Below are positions 1 to 7,543 of a stretch of 10,084 nt of DNA, one piece after another; the stretch's first letter is position 1; each line of letters opens with the position of its first letter. Where the stretch lies: positions 1 to 10,084 of the forward strand of contig USJU01000051.1 in NCBI GenBank assembly GCA_900555085.1, in the 5' to 3' direction. The notes below the pieces were generated by a model. That model had not been told where the DNA came from. It ran no database searches and saw only the letters and a program-made list of their open reading frames with translations. Source of the stretch: an uncultured Clostridium sp. (lineage in GTDB: Bacteria > Bacillota > Clostridia > TANB77 > CAG-508). A program made the position numbers and the translations under genes.

Positions 1-863
1 GCGAAAAAATCATATAGTGTCTGATCATACTCTTCCCCTTCAAAATAACCATGTCCCTGATTTTTAACAACCACATATTTAGCGAAATTGCCATACTTCT
101 CTGCCTGTTCACAGAATTCAATATTTACCGTATAAGATATCCTGTCATCTGTATCACTGCTCATTGCAAGTAATGGACAATGCTTCTTATTAATGTAAGT
201 CATAGGATTTGTTTTATTAAGCACGTCCTTCATTTTCTCTGGTGATCCCCCATAAATCACCGCAAATCTAGGTGGATAGTCAGGATCAACAGCCATTCTG
301 ATATTGTGGAACTCCAGTGCATCTAATGCACCATACCATGAAACAGCTGCCTGAATCTCACTGGAAACCCCTTCACATCCACCCTTGTCCTCAAAGTCAG
401 GAATTCCTTCCGATACAGACATAAGCCCTGCAATCTGTCCTCCGCAGGACTCGCCCCAAATTCCAATCCGTTCCGGATCGATTCCAAATTTATCTGCATT
501 CTTTCTCAAATATCTGACAGCACATTTACATTCTTCCATCTGTGCCGGGAAAGGTCTCACCTGTGCCAAACGATAGTCAATACTGGCAAGAAAATATCCT
601 TCTTTCACTAAATGAAGGAATCTTCTTTCAGGACGACATTTTCTACTGATATCTTCCTCTGTAAATCCACCTCCATGAATCCAAATGATTGCAGGCTTCT
701 TTTCTTTTATCTGCTGGTCATAGAAACAATCCATACGAAGTATACCATCCTCCGTTACTGAATAGATTTCTCCATCAATAACGGTAACACCTTCTCTGTT
801 GAAATTGACTCTCTCCGCAGATACTATATCTTCATTATAATAATCATTGTTTGCATCTTGCAC
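1..863 (-). CDS. Alpha/beta hydrolase, esterase/lipase-like (3' end outside window)
   Basis: The reverse strand is open from 863 to the window edge, giving about 287 residues without the C-terminus. It has the classic alpha/beta hydrolase layout of the acetyl-esterase/BD-FAE type: the oxyanion motif His-Gly-Gly-Gly-Phe at residues 63-67, the nucleophile elbow Gly-Glu-Ser-Cys-Gly with Ser139, an acidic cluster Asp-Thr-Asp-Asp at 237-240 that should hold the catalytic Asp, and His271 in Gly-His-Gly. It is probably a cytoplasmic esterase removing acyl groups from sugars or small esters; the substrate cannot be read from the sequence. I chose the GTG at 863 because GGAGG (877-873) lies 9 bases upstream; an ATG at 872 directly abuts that site. 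It follows the solute-binding protein gene by about 80 bases, so it is likely its operon partner. Codon 132 (470-468) is CGG and aligns with the usual Arg before the elbow strand, so CGG is ordinary arginine here. Confidence 0.88.
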   Translation of the reverse strand, partial: MQDANNDYYNEDIVSAERVNFNREGVTVIDGEIYSVTEDGILRMDCFYDQQIKEKKPAIIWIHGGGFTEEDISRKCRPERRFLHLVKEGYFLASIDYRLAQVRPFPAQMEECKCAVRYLRKNADKFGIDPERIGIWGESCGGQIAGLMSVSEGIPDFEDKGGCEGVSSEIQAAVSWYGALDALEFHNIRMAVDPDYPPRFAVIYGGSPEKMKDVLNKTNPMTYINKKHCPLLAMSSDTDDRISYTVNIEFCEQAEKYGNFAKYVVVKNQGHGYFEGEEYDQTLYDFF

Positions 864-889
864 AAATAACATCCTCCCTTCAATACAAT

Positions 890-912
890 GGGGTGGAGCT
901 TATGTCCACCCC
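890..912 (-). other. Intercistronic stem-loop
   Basis: A perfect 8-bp inverted repeat (GGGGTGGA at 890-897 against TCCACCCC at 905-912, 7-base loop) lies between the solute-binding protein stop codon and the hydrolase start. There is no T-run on either side, so it is not a standard intrinsic terminator. In ABC-importer operons, hairpins after the binding-protein gene often protect the 3' end of that transcript and lower expression of downstream genes; this role is inferred here. Confidence 0.6.
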
Positions 913-945
913 AGATCCTGTAAAAGCAGATTTCAAAAGTTTTTA

Positions 946-2523
946 TTACTTATTTTCAGCCAGCCATTCATCCAGCTGCTTCTGCTTTTCCGTAATAATA
1001 TCATTCACCCCGGCCTGCTCGAGTTCTTTAAGCATATTTGAAAGCAGTTCATCCGTATCTCCCTGATGCAGCATAAGCGGATTATAATATTTTGACATAA
1101 CATTATTAACTGCTGCAACCTGATCAGATACATTAGTAGGATCAAACACAAATCCCAGTGCCGGAGAACTGAGGGATTCCTCATTAGATTGGATTTGTGC
1201 AGCATAACTTTCCTGTGTATCAGGAGCCCAGGGATATGCAATCAGCATATTAGGCCAGAATGATCCCATGCCCGATGGCCAGCCAGAAGTTGTAGCACTT
1301 TGAGTTTCAGGGTCAACATAATCTAAATTTCCCTGATCTGTTACTACATAATGCACACCTTCAATACCATTGCAGACAATGTTGCTAATATCAGGATCTA
1401 CATACATTGCATTTAAGAAAATCATAGCTGCTTCCTGGTTCTTACTTAATGCAGGAATACACCATGTCATACCGCTTACATTTCCAGTTGTGATCCATGC
1501 ATTTTCATCAAGCTGTGCGGAACAGGTAGGATATGCAATAGAACTTGCATATACACTATCGCAAATTTCTTCATTTGCATATCCGGCAAAGGTTCCAAAT
1601 GCACTTTGATCATGCAATGCGGAGAAGGAAGAATCCTGATAGTTAATAGCATCCTTACGAATAAATCCTTCATCTACCCATACTTTAGTGATATCTAATA
1701 AATCTTTAAAATCATCTGTTGCATAATAGTTTATAACCTTCATCTCTGTATTATCTTTATCCAGTTTAAGACATGCATATGCTTTATCACCTCCGAGCCA
1801 GTCAAGTCCAGATGCATCGTATAAAGAACCACCTGCACCCGTTGAAATCATAGTAACATCAGGATAAATTTCATGAACTTTCCTTAATGCATCCGTTAAA
1901 CTATTAAGATCTGTAATATCATCACGGGAAATACCTGCTTTATCCAGCATTTCCTTATTCATAATGAACATAGGTGCATTACCATAGCAGGAATACTTTG
2001 GTGTTCCATAAGTCACACCACCAATCTTACCGCATACCAGATATTCTCCCAGCGTGTCTTTAATTCCCTGTCCATATTTATCAAGCAGATCATCCAAAGG
2101 AGCAATAGCACCTTTACCTGCCAAAGAACTCATACTTTCCATAAAGCAGCAATTAAACAAATCAATCTGACCATCTGCTAATAGAAGATCTATCTGCTGT
2201 CCCCATGACGAGAAATCAATAAAAAGGAAATTCACCTGAACAGGATAACCCTTTTCCAAAAGCTTCTTATTTAATTCTTCCTGTACCTTATCACGATCTT
2301 CACATGGATTCATCGTAATCATAACAGGCATTGTAATTGTGGTTACTTCCTCCAGTGTAGGTGTCTCATTTGATTCACCTGCTGTTGTCTCTGCATCAGC
2401 TTCCTGAATTTGTACATCCTGATTTTCCTTCGGGCTTTCAGCTGTTTTGTCTGAACCACAGGCTCCTAATAGCATTGTTAGAGAAATCAAAACCGGGATT
2501 ACTTTTTTTACAATCTTTTTCAT
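946..2523 (-). CDS. ABC transporter extracellular solute-binding lipoprotein, DUF3502-type
   Basis: The protein has 525 residues from the ATG at 2523. It opens with a lipoprotein signal peptide: lysines, a hydrophobic stretch and the lipobox Leu-Leu-Gly-Ala-Cys, so the mature protein should be lipid-anchored outside the membrane. An acidic, Thr/Glu-rich linker follows, then a type 1 sugar-binding-protein fold. The last roughly 90 residues resemble the DUF3502 domain: a Gly-Phe-Val-Phe-Asp segment, then a Lys-Tyr-Tyr-Asn-Pro-Leu stretch, then Gln-Lys-Gln-Leu-Asp-Glu-Trp near the end. Members of this family usually deliver oligosaccharides to a binding-protein-dependent permease; the ligand is unknown. 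The ATG at 2523 is preferred over an in-frame GTG at 2529 because AGGAGG at 2536-2531 sits about 8 bases upstream of the ATG. The permease genes are not in the window. The reading frame is intact and contains no in-frame CGG that I could find. Confidence 0.9.
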   Translation of the reverse strand: MKKIVKKVIPVLISLTMLLGACGSDKTAESPKENQDVQIQEADAETTAGESNETPTLEEVTTITMPVMITMNPCEDRDKVQEELNKKLLEKGYPVQVNFLFIDFSSWGQQIDLLLADGQIDLFNCCFMESMSSLAGKGAIAPLDDLLDKYGQGIKDTLGEYLVCGKIGGVTYGTPKYSCYGNAPMFIMNKEMLDKAGISRDDITDLNSLTDALRKVHEIYPDVTMISTGAGGSLYDASGLDWLGGDKAYACLKLDKDNTEMKVINYYATDDFKDLLDITKVWVDEGFIRKDAINYQDSSFSALHDQSAFGTFAGYANEEICDSVYASSIAYPTCSAQLDENAWITTGNVSGMTWCIPALSKNQEAAMIFLNAMYVDPDISNIVCNGIEGVHYVVTDQGNLDYVDPETQSATTSGWPSGMGSFWPNMLIAYPWAPDTQESYAAQIQSNEESLSSPALGFVFDPTNVSDQVAAVNNVMSKYYNPLMLHQGDTDELLSNMLKELEQAGVNDIITEKQKQLDEWLAENK

Positions 2524-2530
2524 ATTCACA

Positions 2531-2537
2531 TCCTCCT
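2531..2537 (-). promoter_or_regulatory. Ribosome binding site of the solute-binding protein gene
   Basis: The reverse strand reads AGGAGG about 8 bases before the ATG at 2523. This fixes the start codon and is the last clearly left-type element before composition becomes extremely AT-rich. Confidence 0.8.
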
Positions 2538-2544
2538 ATAAAAT

Positions 2545-2793
2545 ATGTTAAATAATTATATAACTAACTTTGAAAGTATAATATCAACAATTTTATTTTA
2601 TATCTTTAAATATACTTTACTTTTACTTGTGGTTATTCTAATATTATCACTTATTTTTTTAATAATTGGTTGTATTATAAAATCACAAACAATTAAATCT
2701 AAATTTTTAAAAATTGTTCCAGGCTTATTATTAAGTCTTATTTTTTTGCTTCTTCTACCTTACATTTTGGTTCAATTTAAAAATTTAATATAA
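2545..2793 (+). CDS. Small hydrophobic membrane protein, possibly 5'-truncated
   Basis: The predicted protein has 82 residues and two long Leu/Ile/Val-rich stretches (about residues 16-43 and 59-77) separated by a short Lys-rich segment. This suggests a two-helix membrane protein with a cytoplasmic loop. It precedes the pilin gene by about 50 bases and shares the AT-rich composition of the conjugation operon. I do not recognise the family; small two-helix proteins are common at the start of Gram-positive conjugation operons. The ATG at 2545 has no ribosome binding site on this strand, and the bases just before it belong to the oppositely oriented solute-binding protein leader. The true gene may therefore begin elsewhere and be cut by the junction, or the first residues may not be real. 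Confidence 0.45.
   Translation: MLNNYITNFESIISTILFYIFKYTLLLLVVILILSLIFLIIGCIIKSQTIKSKFLKIVPGLLLSLIFLLLLPYILVQFKNLI
2555..2560 (-). promoter_or_regulatory. Possible -10 box for the solute-binding protein gene
   Basis: The reverse strand contains TATAAT about 32 bases upstream of the ATG at 2523. The nearest -35-like hexamer, TTGATA at 2587-2582, is 21 bases away, which is too far for a standard sigma-70 promoter. In DNA this AT-rich the match could be chance. If it is real, the left-type DNA extends to at least about 2600. Confidence 0.25.
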
Positions 2794-2844
2794 ATAGTGT
2801 TCTTCTTAAAATGTCCTATCAAAAAATTAAGGAGATGATATTTT

Positions 2845-3226
2845 ATGAATGTTACAAAAAACAAAAAGAAATTCATTACAAAATTATCAGGCATTGGAAC
2901 AATACTTTCATTGTTATTTATTAAAAGTAATCAGTGTTTTGCTGAAAGTATTGGAACAGCCGAAGTACAAACTGCAACAGACAACATAAAAAGAGTTATA
3001 ACTTCTATTGCAATGCCTTTACGGTGGTGTATTAATTTTTGCAAGTATTGTTGTTGCTTCTTTAAAAATGATTGCTAATTCAAACAACCCACAAAAAAGG
3101 GCTGAAAGTATTGGAGCTCTTGCTTGGATATGCGGTGGCGGTGTAATTTTAGGTGCTTCACTTATTATTGCTGGAATTATTATCAATGTTGCTACAAATA
3201 ATAGTGGCACATTGCTAGGAAGTTAG
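2845..3226 (+). CDS. VirB2/TrbC-like conjugative pilin, read through a +1 shift at CGG (3022)
   Basis: Start ATG 2845 follows GGAG at 2831-2834. The zero frame runs 59 codons to Pro-Leu, meets CGG at 3022-3024, and would end at TAA 3076-3078. Skipping C3022 gives an uninterrupted 126-residue protein ending at TAG 3224-3226. It has a signal peptide (about residues 1-33, ending Cys-Phe-Ala), a short helix, a hydrophobic segment from Gly60 to about 76, a polar loop with Lys-Arg near 84, and a second membrane helix at about 90-113 rich in Gly. This is the layout of VirB2/TrbC-type pilins of Gram-positive conjugation systems, which form the extracellular filament or a membrane subunit. The first membrane helix starts exactly at the shift site, so unshifted product would lack both helices. 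Family assignment rests on layout and neighbours (PrgI, VirB4). Confidence 0.72.
3022..3024 (+). other. +1 frameshift site 1: in-frame CGG in the pilin gene
   Basis: The reading is CCT TTA CGG TGG in the zero frame and CCT TTA (C) GGT GGT after skipping one base, which restores Gly60-Gly61 at the start of the pilin membrane helix. C3022 is the extra base. Confidence 0.85.
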
Positions 3227-3235
3227 GTGATTTTT

Positions 3236-3526
3236 GTGAGAATATTTAAAATTCCATTTGATATTAAAAGAGAAGAAAAAATATTTGGTGGATATTTGAG
3301 TTTAAGACAGGTCTTATATTTAATGCTTGCTACATCAAGTTTAAGTATATTGGCTACACCACTAAATATTATTGTAAAAATAGTTACTATTACTATAATT
3401 GCTACATTCTTTCTACTTTGTGCTTTCCTAAAAATAAATGAGCAAAATTTTGATAAATTATTTTTATATGCTACAAAATACATTACTCGTAGGAAAAAAT
3501 ACATATATGAGAGGTGCTTGAAATGA
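3236..3526 (+). CDS. PrgI-family conjugation protein
   Basis: The protein has 96 residues from GTG 3236 (an in-frame GTG at 3227 would add three). It begins with an Ile-Pro-Phe-Asp-Ile-Lys motif and Lys-Ile-Phe-Gly-Gly, then Ser-Leu-Arg-Gln, followed by two hydrophobic helices and a basic tail. This is the recognisable form of PrgI-family proteins, small membrane proteins encoded just upstream of the VirB4 ATPase in Gram-positive conjugation systems and probably equivalent to VirB3. The start at 3236 has AGGTGA a few bases upstream; the choice is uncertain. The stop TGA at 3524-3526 overlaps the next gene's ATG (ATGA), which suggests translational coupling. The next in-frame codon after TGA is TAA. 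The frame is intact and contains no CGG. Confidence 0.8.
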   Translation: MRIFKIPFDIKREEKIFGGYLSLRQVLYLMLATSSLSILATPLNIIVKIVTITIIATFFLLCAFLKINEQNFDKLFLYATKYITRRKKYIYERCLK

Positions 3527-4242
3527 TAATAATGTTTATTTTTCTTGGACTAACTGTTGTTTTTATTGTTGGTACTGTTCTTTATCTAAATAAAAATAAA
3601 AGACAAAACAATAATAAAACAGAAAGAAGTTTTAAAGGACAAAAAATAAGTAAGAAAAAATTAGAGAATATTTTTAACTTTAAGATAAAAGACAATATTG
3701 TTTGCATTGGTACTAGGTATTCAAATATTGTTAAGCTTGGTAATATTGATTATAATATGCTTTCTGTTTCTGAACAGGATTCTATTGAAAATATTTTAAT
3801 ACAAACTGCTCTTTCAATAGATTATCCAGTTCAATTTTTTAGTACAACTGAATACATAGATACAACAAAAGTTATTTCACTTATGAAAAAGAATAAACAC
3901 ACAAATGAAAAAATAGAAGAATACAAAAATCATTTAATAGATTACTTACAAAATTTAATGGAAAATAGAAATATTTCTATTGTTAGAAATTATGCCATTA
4001 TTAGTTATGATGGTGATTCAAAAGATGCAATACAAGAGTTAAGTAGAAAAACACTATCTTTTACAAACAGTTTATTAAGAGCAAAAATAATATGTGAAGT
4101 TCTTAATGAAAAACAGATTTATGATTTAATTTATAAAGAATTAAACAAGAACTCTAGTATAAATATTAGTAATTTTCTAGGAGGTGAAAAAAAATTATAT
4201 GTTGGTAAAAAGCAAAAAACAAAAAGAAAAAAACATATTTGA
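3523..4242 (+). CDS. Membrane-anchored TraC-like / VirB4 N-terminal-domain-like protein
   Basis: The product has 239 residues from ATG 3523, which follows AGAGG by 8 bases. (An in-frame GTG at 3514 overlaps that site.) It has one N-terminal membrane helix (about residues 2-23), a Lys/Asn-rich linker, and a soluble domain. That domain carries a pattern like the N-terminal part of many VirB4/TraC proteins: a strand, Tyr-Ser-Asn-Ile-Val-Lys, an Asp-Tyr segment, then a Gln-Asp-Ser helix and a Tyr-Pro-Val-Gln-Phe strand. No Walker motifs are present. It overlaps the VirB4 gene by 44 bases, so the two are very likely produced together and may form one complex at the membrane. The tail is very Lys-rich. 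Stop TGA 4240-4242 is followed at once by TAA. Assignment is by pattern and position; moderate confidence. Confidence 0.6.
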   Translation: MIIMFIFLGLTVVFIVGTVLYLNKNKRQNNNKTERSFKGQKISKKKLENIFNFKIKDNIVCIGTRYSNIVKLGNIDYNMLSVSEQDSIENILIQTALSIDYPVQFFSTTEYIDTTKVISLMKKNKHTNEKIEEYKNHLIDYLQNLMENRNISIVRNYAIISYDGDSKDAIQELSRKTLSFTNSLLRAKIICEVLNEKQIYDLIYKELNKNSSINISNFLGGEKKLYVGKKQKTKRKKHI

Positions 4243-6016
4243 TAATGTACCTAAAATCTCTGATTTTCTTATTCCTGATGAGTTACAAGAAAAAGTAGAT
4301 TATTTAAAACTTGGTTATAACAAATTTACTAGAATATTTGTTATGACAATTTATCCTGAACAAACTTATGTCAGTTGGCTAGATGATTTATTTGCTATTG
4401 GAAATATAAATATCTCTGTGAAAGTAGAGCCATCTATCAACGGAAATGTTATAAATCAATTAACAAAGAAACTAGTACAAGCACAAAGTGAGTATGCAAC
4501 TTATTCAAGGCAAGGCAATATATTGCATTTGCCAGAATTAGAAAAACAAATTGAAGATTTGGAAGATTTACGAATGCTAATACAAACAAATCAAGATAAA
4601 TTATTTTATGCGACAATTTTTATATCTCTAAATGCTGAAAGTTTAAAAGATTTAAACGAAAAAACAAAAATATTAGAAAGTGAATTAAACAAAAAAACTG
4701 CAATGATAAGAACACTAACTTTTAGACAGTTAGAAGGATATAAAACAATACTTCCCACCAACGAATACCCTATTTCAAACTATGAGCGAAATATGGTAGC
4801 TGGTCGGTATTGCAACTTTGATACCTATTTCTACACCTAATTTATCACACGATAAAGGAATCTTTATTGGCAGAAATATATATACAAATGCACCTGTTTA
4901 CATTGATACATTTTGCGGTCCTCCTACACTTCCTAATCCACATGTATTTATTTGTGGCACAAGTGGTGGTGGAAAAAGTGTAGCACTAAAAACATTAACT
5001 GCTAGAAATATTGCTACTACTGGATGCGGAGCTTTTTTTATTGACGTTGAAGGTGAATATAGCAATTTAACTAAAATGTTAGGTGGAAAAGTAATTAAAA
5101 TCGAGCAAGGAAAACCAGCAGGAATAAATCCTTTTGAACTAGAGGCCGACTTTAATGGTAAAGAGAAATTTTTAAATATACTTGATAAAGTGGCAGAAAT
5201 CAGAGCCTTAATTGCAACAATATGCAGAAATTATGGTCGAACACTTACAGGAACAGAAAATACTGAAATAGAGATAATAGTAAATCAATTATATAGTGAA
5301 CGAGGTATTACAAGTGATGTAAATTCACTTTATGAGAAAAAAGGCGGAAAACTTGATAATGGTAAATATGTAGTAGGAAAAATAGAAAAGAAAATGCCTA
5401 CTCTTACCAATTTTCATGAAAAATTAGTACAACGTGGAAAATGCAAAGAATTAGCTGACATTTTAATACCGTTCTTAATAGGTAATTCTTTGGGAATCTT
5501 CGATTGTGAAAGTGAAATTACATCTTCTGAGGATATTATTTGTTTTGATATGAGTGAGATTAAAGATGAATTTACAAAATTGTATTCTTCTTTTGTTATC
5601 TTGACTTGGGTATGGCAAAAATATGTATTAAAAAATAGAGAAAAGAAAAAAATTATAGTTTGCGATGAAGCTTGGTTATTTTTAAAATATCAAGAATCCG
5701 CAGATTTTCTTGTAAATGTCGCTCGTAGGGGTAGAAAATACAATGTTCCTTTGTTTATTCGGAAGTCAATTTATAGATGAATTTTTAAACTCTGATGAAC
5801 GGAAAAACTATTATAAATATATGCTCCACAAGATATTTATTTAAGCAAAGCCCCGGATCAGTTGATGAAGTTGTAGATTTCTTCAACTTATCTGAAGGTA
5901 CAAAAAATTTTCTTACTGCAGCAACTCCAGGTCAATGTGTAATAAGCCTGAATAATACAGTTACTGCAATAAAATTTATTATAACAAAATATGAAGAAAC
6001 CTTTGTATTTACTTAA
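4199..6016 (+). CDS. virB4: VirB4 conjugation ATPase, needing three +1 shifts at CGG
   Basis: Four consecutive open segments join into one 604-residue protein if a single C is skipped at each in-frame CGG (4805, 5760, 5800). VirB4 is the AAA+-like ATPase that powers pilus assembly and DNA transfer at the inner face of the membrane. Visible motifs: Walker A Gly-Thr-Ser-Gly-Gly-Gly-Lys-Ser at about 253-260; an Asp-Val-Glu-Gly-Glu-Tyr strand shortly after; Walker B Ile-Ile-Val-Cys-Asp-Glu at 485-490; the Ala-Arg-Arg-Gly-Arg-Lys arginine motif at 508-513; a Gly-Ser-Gln sensor-like segment at 521-523; and a C-terminal Leu-Ser-Glu...Ala-Thr-Pro-Gly-Gln-Cys region. The segments are collinear with the family and nothing is missing. 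ATG 4199 is chosen because it is the first ATG after AGGAGG (4179-4184), although 14 bases is long. The protein is on the short side for VirB4 because an N-terminal-like domain sits in the preceding gene. Total length minus three bases is an exact multiple of three. Confidence 0.88.
4805..4807 (+). other. +1 frameshift site 2: in-frame CGG in virB4
   Basis: The zero frame GCT GGT CGG TAT ends at TAA 4838-4840. Skipping C4805 gives GCT GGT GGT ATT, so Gly203 continues into the conserved strand before the nucleotide-binding domain. Without this shift the ATPase domain is lost entirely. Confidence 0.88.
5760..5762 (+). other. +1 frameshift site 3: in-frame CGG in virB4
   Basis: The zero frame TTT ATT CGG AAG stops at TGA 5778-5780. 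Skipping C5760 gives TTT ATT GGA AGT CAA, restoring the Gly-Ser-Gln segment that follows the arginine motif in VirB4 proteins. Confidence 0.9.
5800..5802 (+). other. +1 frameshift site 4: in-frame CGG in virB4, 40 bases after site 3
   Basis: GAT GAA CGG AAA becomes GAT GAA GGA AAA when C5800 is skipped. The restored Glu-Gly-Lys followed by a hydrophobic strand matches the usual Gly-Lys/Arg turn at this point of VirB4 C-terminal domains. Unshifted reading would continue only a few codons to TAA. Confidence 0.9.
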
Positions 6017-6033
6017 AGCTGGAGGTGAAAAAA

Positions 6034-7543
6034 TTGAATAAATTATTTAAAAGTTTTGTAATCATACTTACAATTCTTTTTTTTATATCTCCAATCTGTT
6101 TTGGAGTTGAAACACCCAATATAAAAGAACAAATAAAAAAAGAAGATGGCTCTTTGTTTGAAAAAATTATTGCTGAATGTATTGGAGGACTTGCTGAAAC
6201 AATTTTAGATTTTACAACTCGGAGAGAAAGCGAATGTAGGTTTTAAAGATTATGATGAACTTATCTTTAATAATAAACTATCAAATGATAGTTTATCGCC
6301 TTTCACTAATGAATTATGGGCCAAAACTATGAAATGGTATCAAATTTTTAGTATTATTTCTGGAACATTGATACTAATTGCAGTATTTATATTAGCTTTC
6401 AATATGATAAATGCTGGTATGAATACAGCTAAGAAAAATGAAGCAAAGGAAAACTTGATGCGATTATGTTTTGGTGGTGTTGCAATAGCTCTTGCTCCCC
6501 TATTTATTAGATTTTTATTGTATATGAATAATAGTCTAGTATATTTATTGGTTACAGCAGCCAATACTGGAACACTTGATGCAACATTAGGAAACTCTAT
6601 GCTAACAAGTATAAAAACTGGAAATGCAATTTCAACAGCCCTTGTAATTGCAATGTTTATATATTTATTTGTAAAATTAAATATTAAATTCATAGTTAGA
6701 CAATTTACAATTATAATATTTACTATTTTTACACCTGTGGCTGCTGGACTTTGGATTATAAATAAAAATGTAACTGCTGCTAGTATTTGGGCTGGTCAAA
6801 TTATTATGAATATTTTCATGCAATTTATATATTGTTTTTTATTTTTAATATATCTTGCATTTTTGCCAGCTGGTGGTGGCTGGGCCATCTCTTTAATATG
6901 GGCTATGATGATACTTCCTTTGGCAGATACACTACAAAATTGTTTACAAAATCTAACTTCAAGAATTGCTGGAATTGATAATGAACAAATAACAAACAGA
7001 GTTCTTGGAACAGGTGCTATGCTTGGTTTTGGGTTAGGAGCTATTAAAGAACAATTTAAAACTCCTGATATTCCAAATAAATCATCTAACAATGGAACTG
7101 ATAATACTTCTAATAATGGACTAAAAGGCATTATATCAAGAGCAAAATCATTTATAAATCCAGTAACAAATTTATCTGATGAAAAAGATTATAATGGAAA
7201 TATAAATCCTATAAGAGATGTAATGACACCTCCAGAAGAAAATAACCATAAAACTGTAACAACACCTAAATCAAAAATAGATAACAAAGATAATATAAGC
7301 AATGGAAAAATCAATTCAAAATCAATAATAAAAAGTGTCGCTAGCACTGGTTTTAAAGGAACAAAAGCATATTTAGACATTGGTTCCAAGATGGCGGAAG
7401 GTAATTTTAATTTATATCAATATAAAAAGCAACCATCTCTAATTAATAATAAAAAAGGTATGCAAAACACTGAATATTTAGACAAATTAAATGATTTGCA
7501 GAAAGGAGAAAAAAATGTCCCTAAAGATGATGGCAAAGAATAA
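6034..7543 (+). CDS. VirB6/TrbL-like polytopic conjugation protein, read through a +1 shift at CGG (6220)
   Basis: TTG 6034 lies 8 bases after GGAGG (6021-6025); an in-frame GTG at 6025 overlaps that site. Skipping C6220 joins two open segments into a 502-residue protein. It has a signal-like N-terminal helix (about residues 5-24), a periplasm-facing type loop containing the shift site (Gly63), then at least five membrane helices. After these comes a soluble, Asn/Ser/Lys-rich C-terminal tail of about 160 residues with no obvious motif. This is the architecture of VirB6/TrbL-type channel proteins, and its position directly after VirB4 supports that. The zero frame would end at TAA 6244-6246. 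The sequence between the shift and the next internal ATG (6329) continues in the restored frame without a stop, which argues against a separate gene starting there. Its 3' end overlaps the M23 gene by 29 bases. Confidence 0.78.
6220..6222 (+). other. +1 frameshift site 5: in-frame CGG in the virB6-like gene
   Basis: ACA ACT CGG AGA becomes ACA ACT GGA GAG when C6220 is skipped, giving Thr-Thr-Gly63-Glu and an open frame to 7543. Zero-frame reading ends at TAA 6244-6246, before any of the main membrane helices. Confidence 0.85.

Noticed and set aside
385..1609. Forward-strand open frames opposite the hydrolase and solute-binding protein
   Set aside because: They lie antisense to well-supported genes and have low-complexity or unconvincing protein sequence.
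6340..7389. Reverse-strand open frames of 60-120 codons across the virB6-like gene
   Set aside because: They mirror hydrophobic codons of the real gene, lack ribosome sites and resemble no family.
6329..7543. Separate gene starting at ATG 6329
   Set aside because: The frame is open upstream to the CGG at 6220 with protein-like sequence, there is no good ribosome site before 6329, and joining at CGG gives the expected signal-plus-membrane layout.
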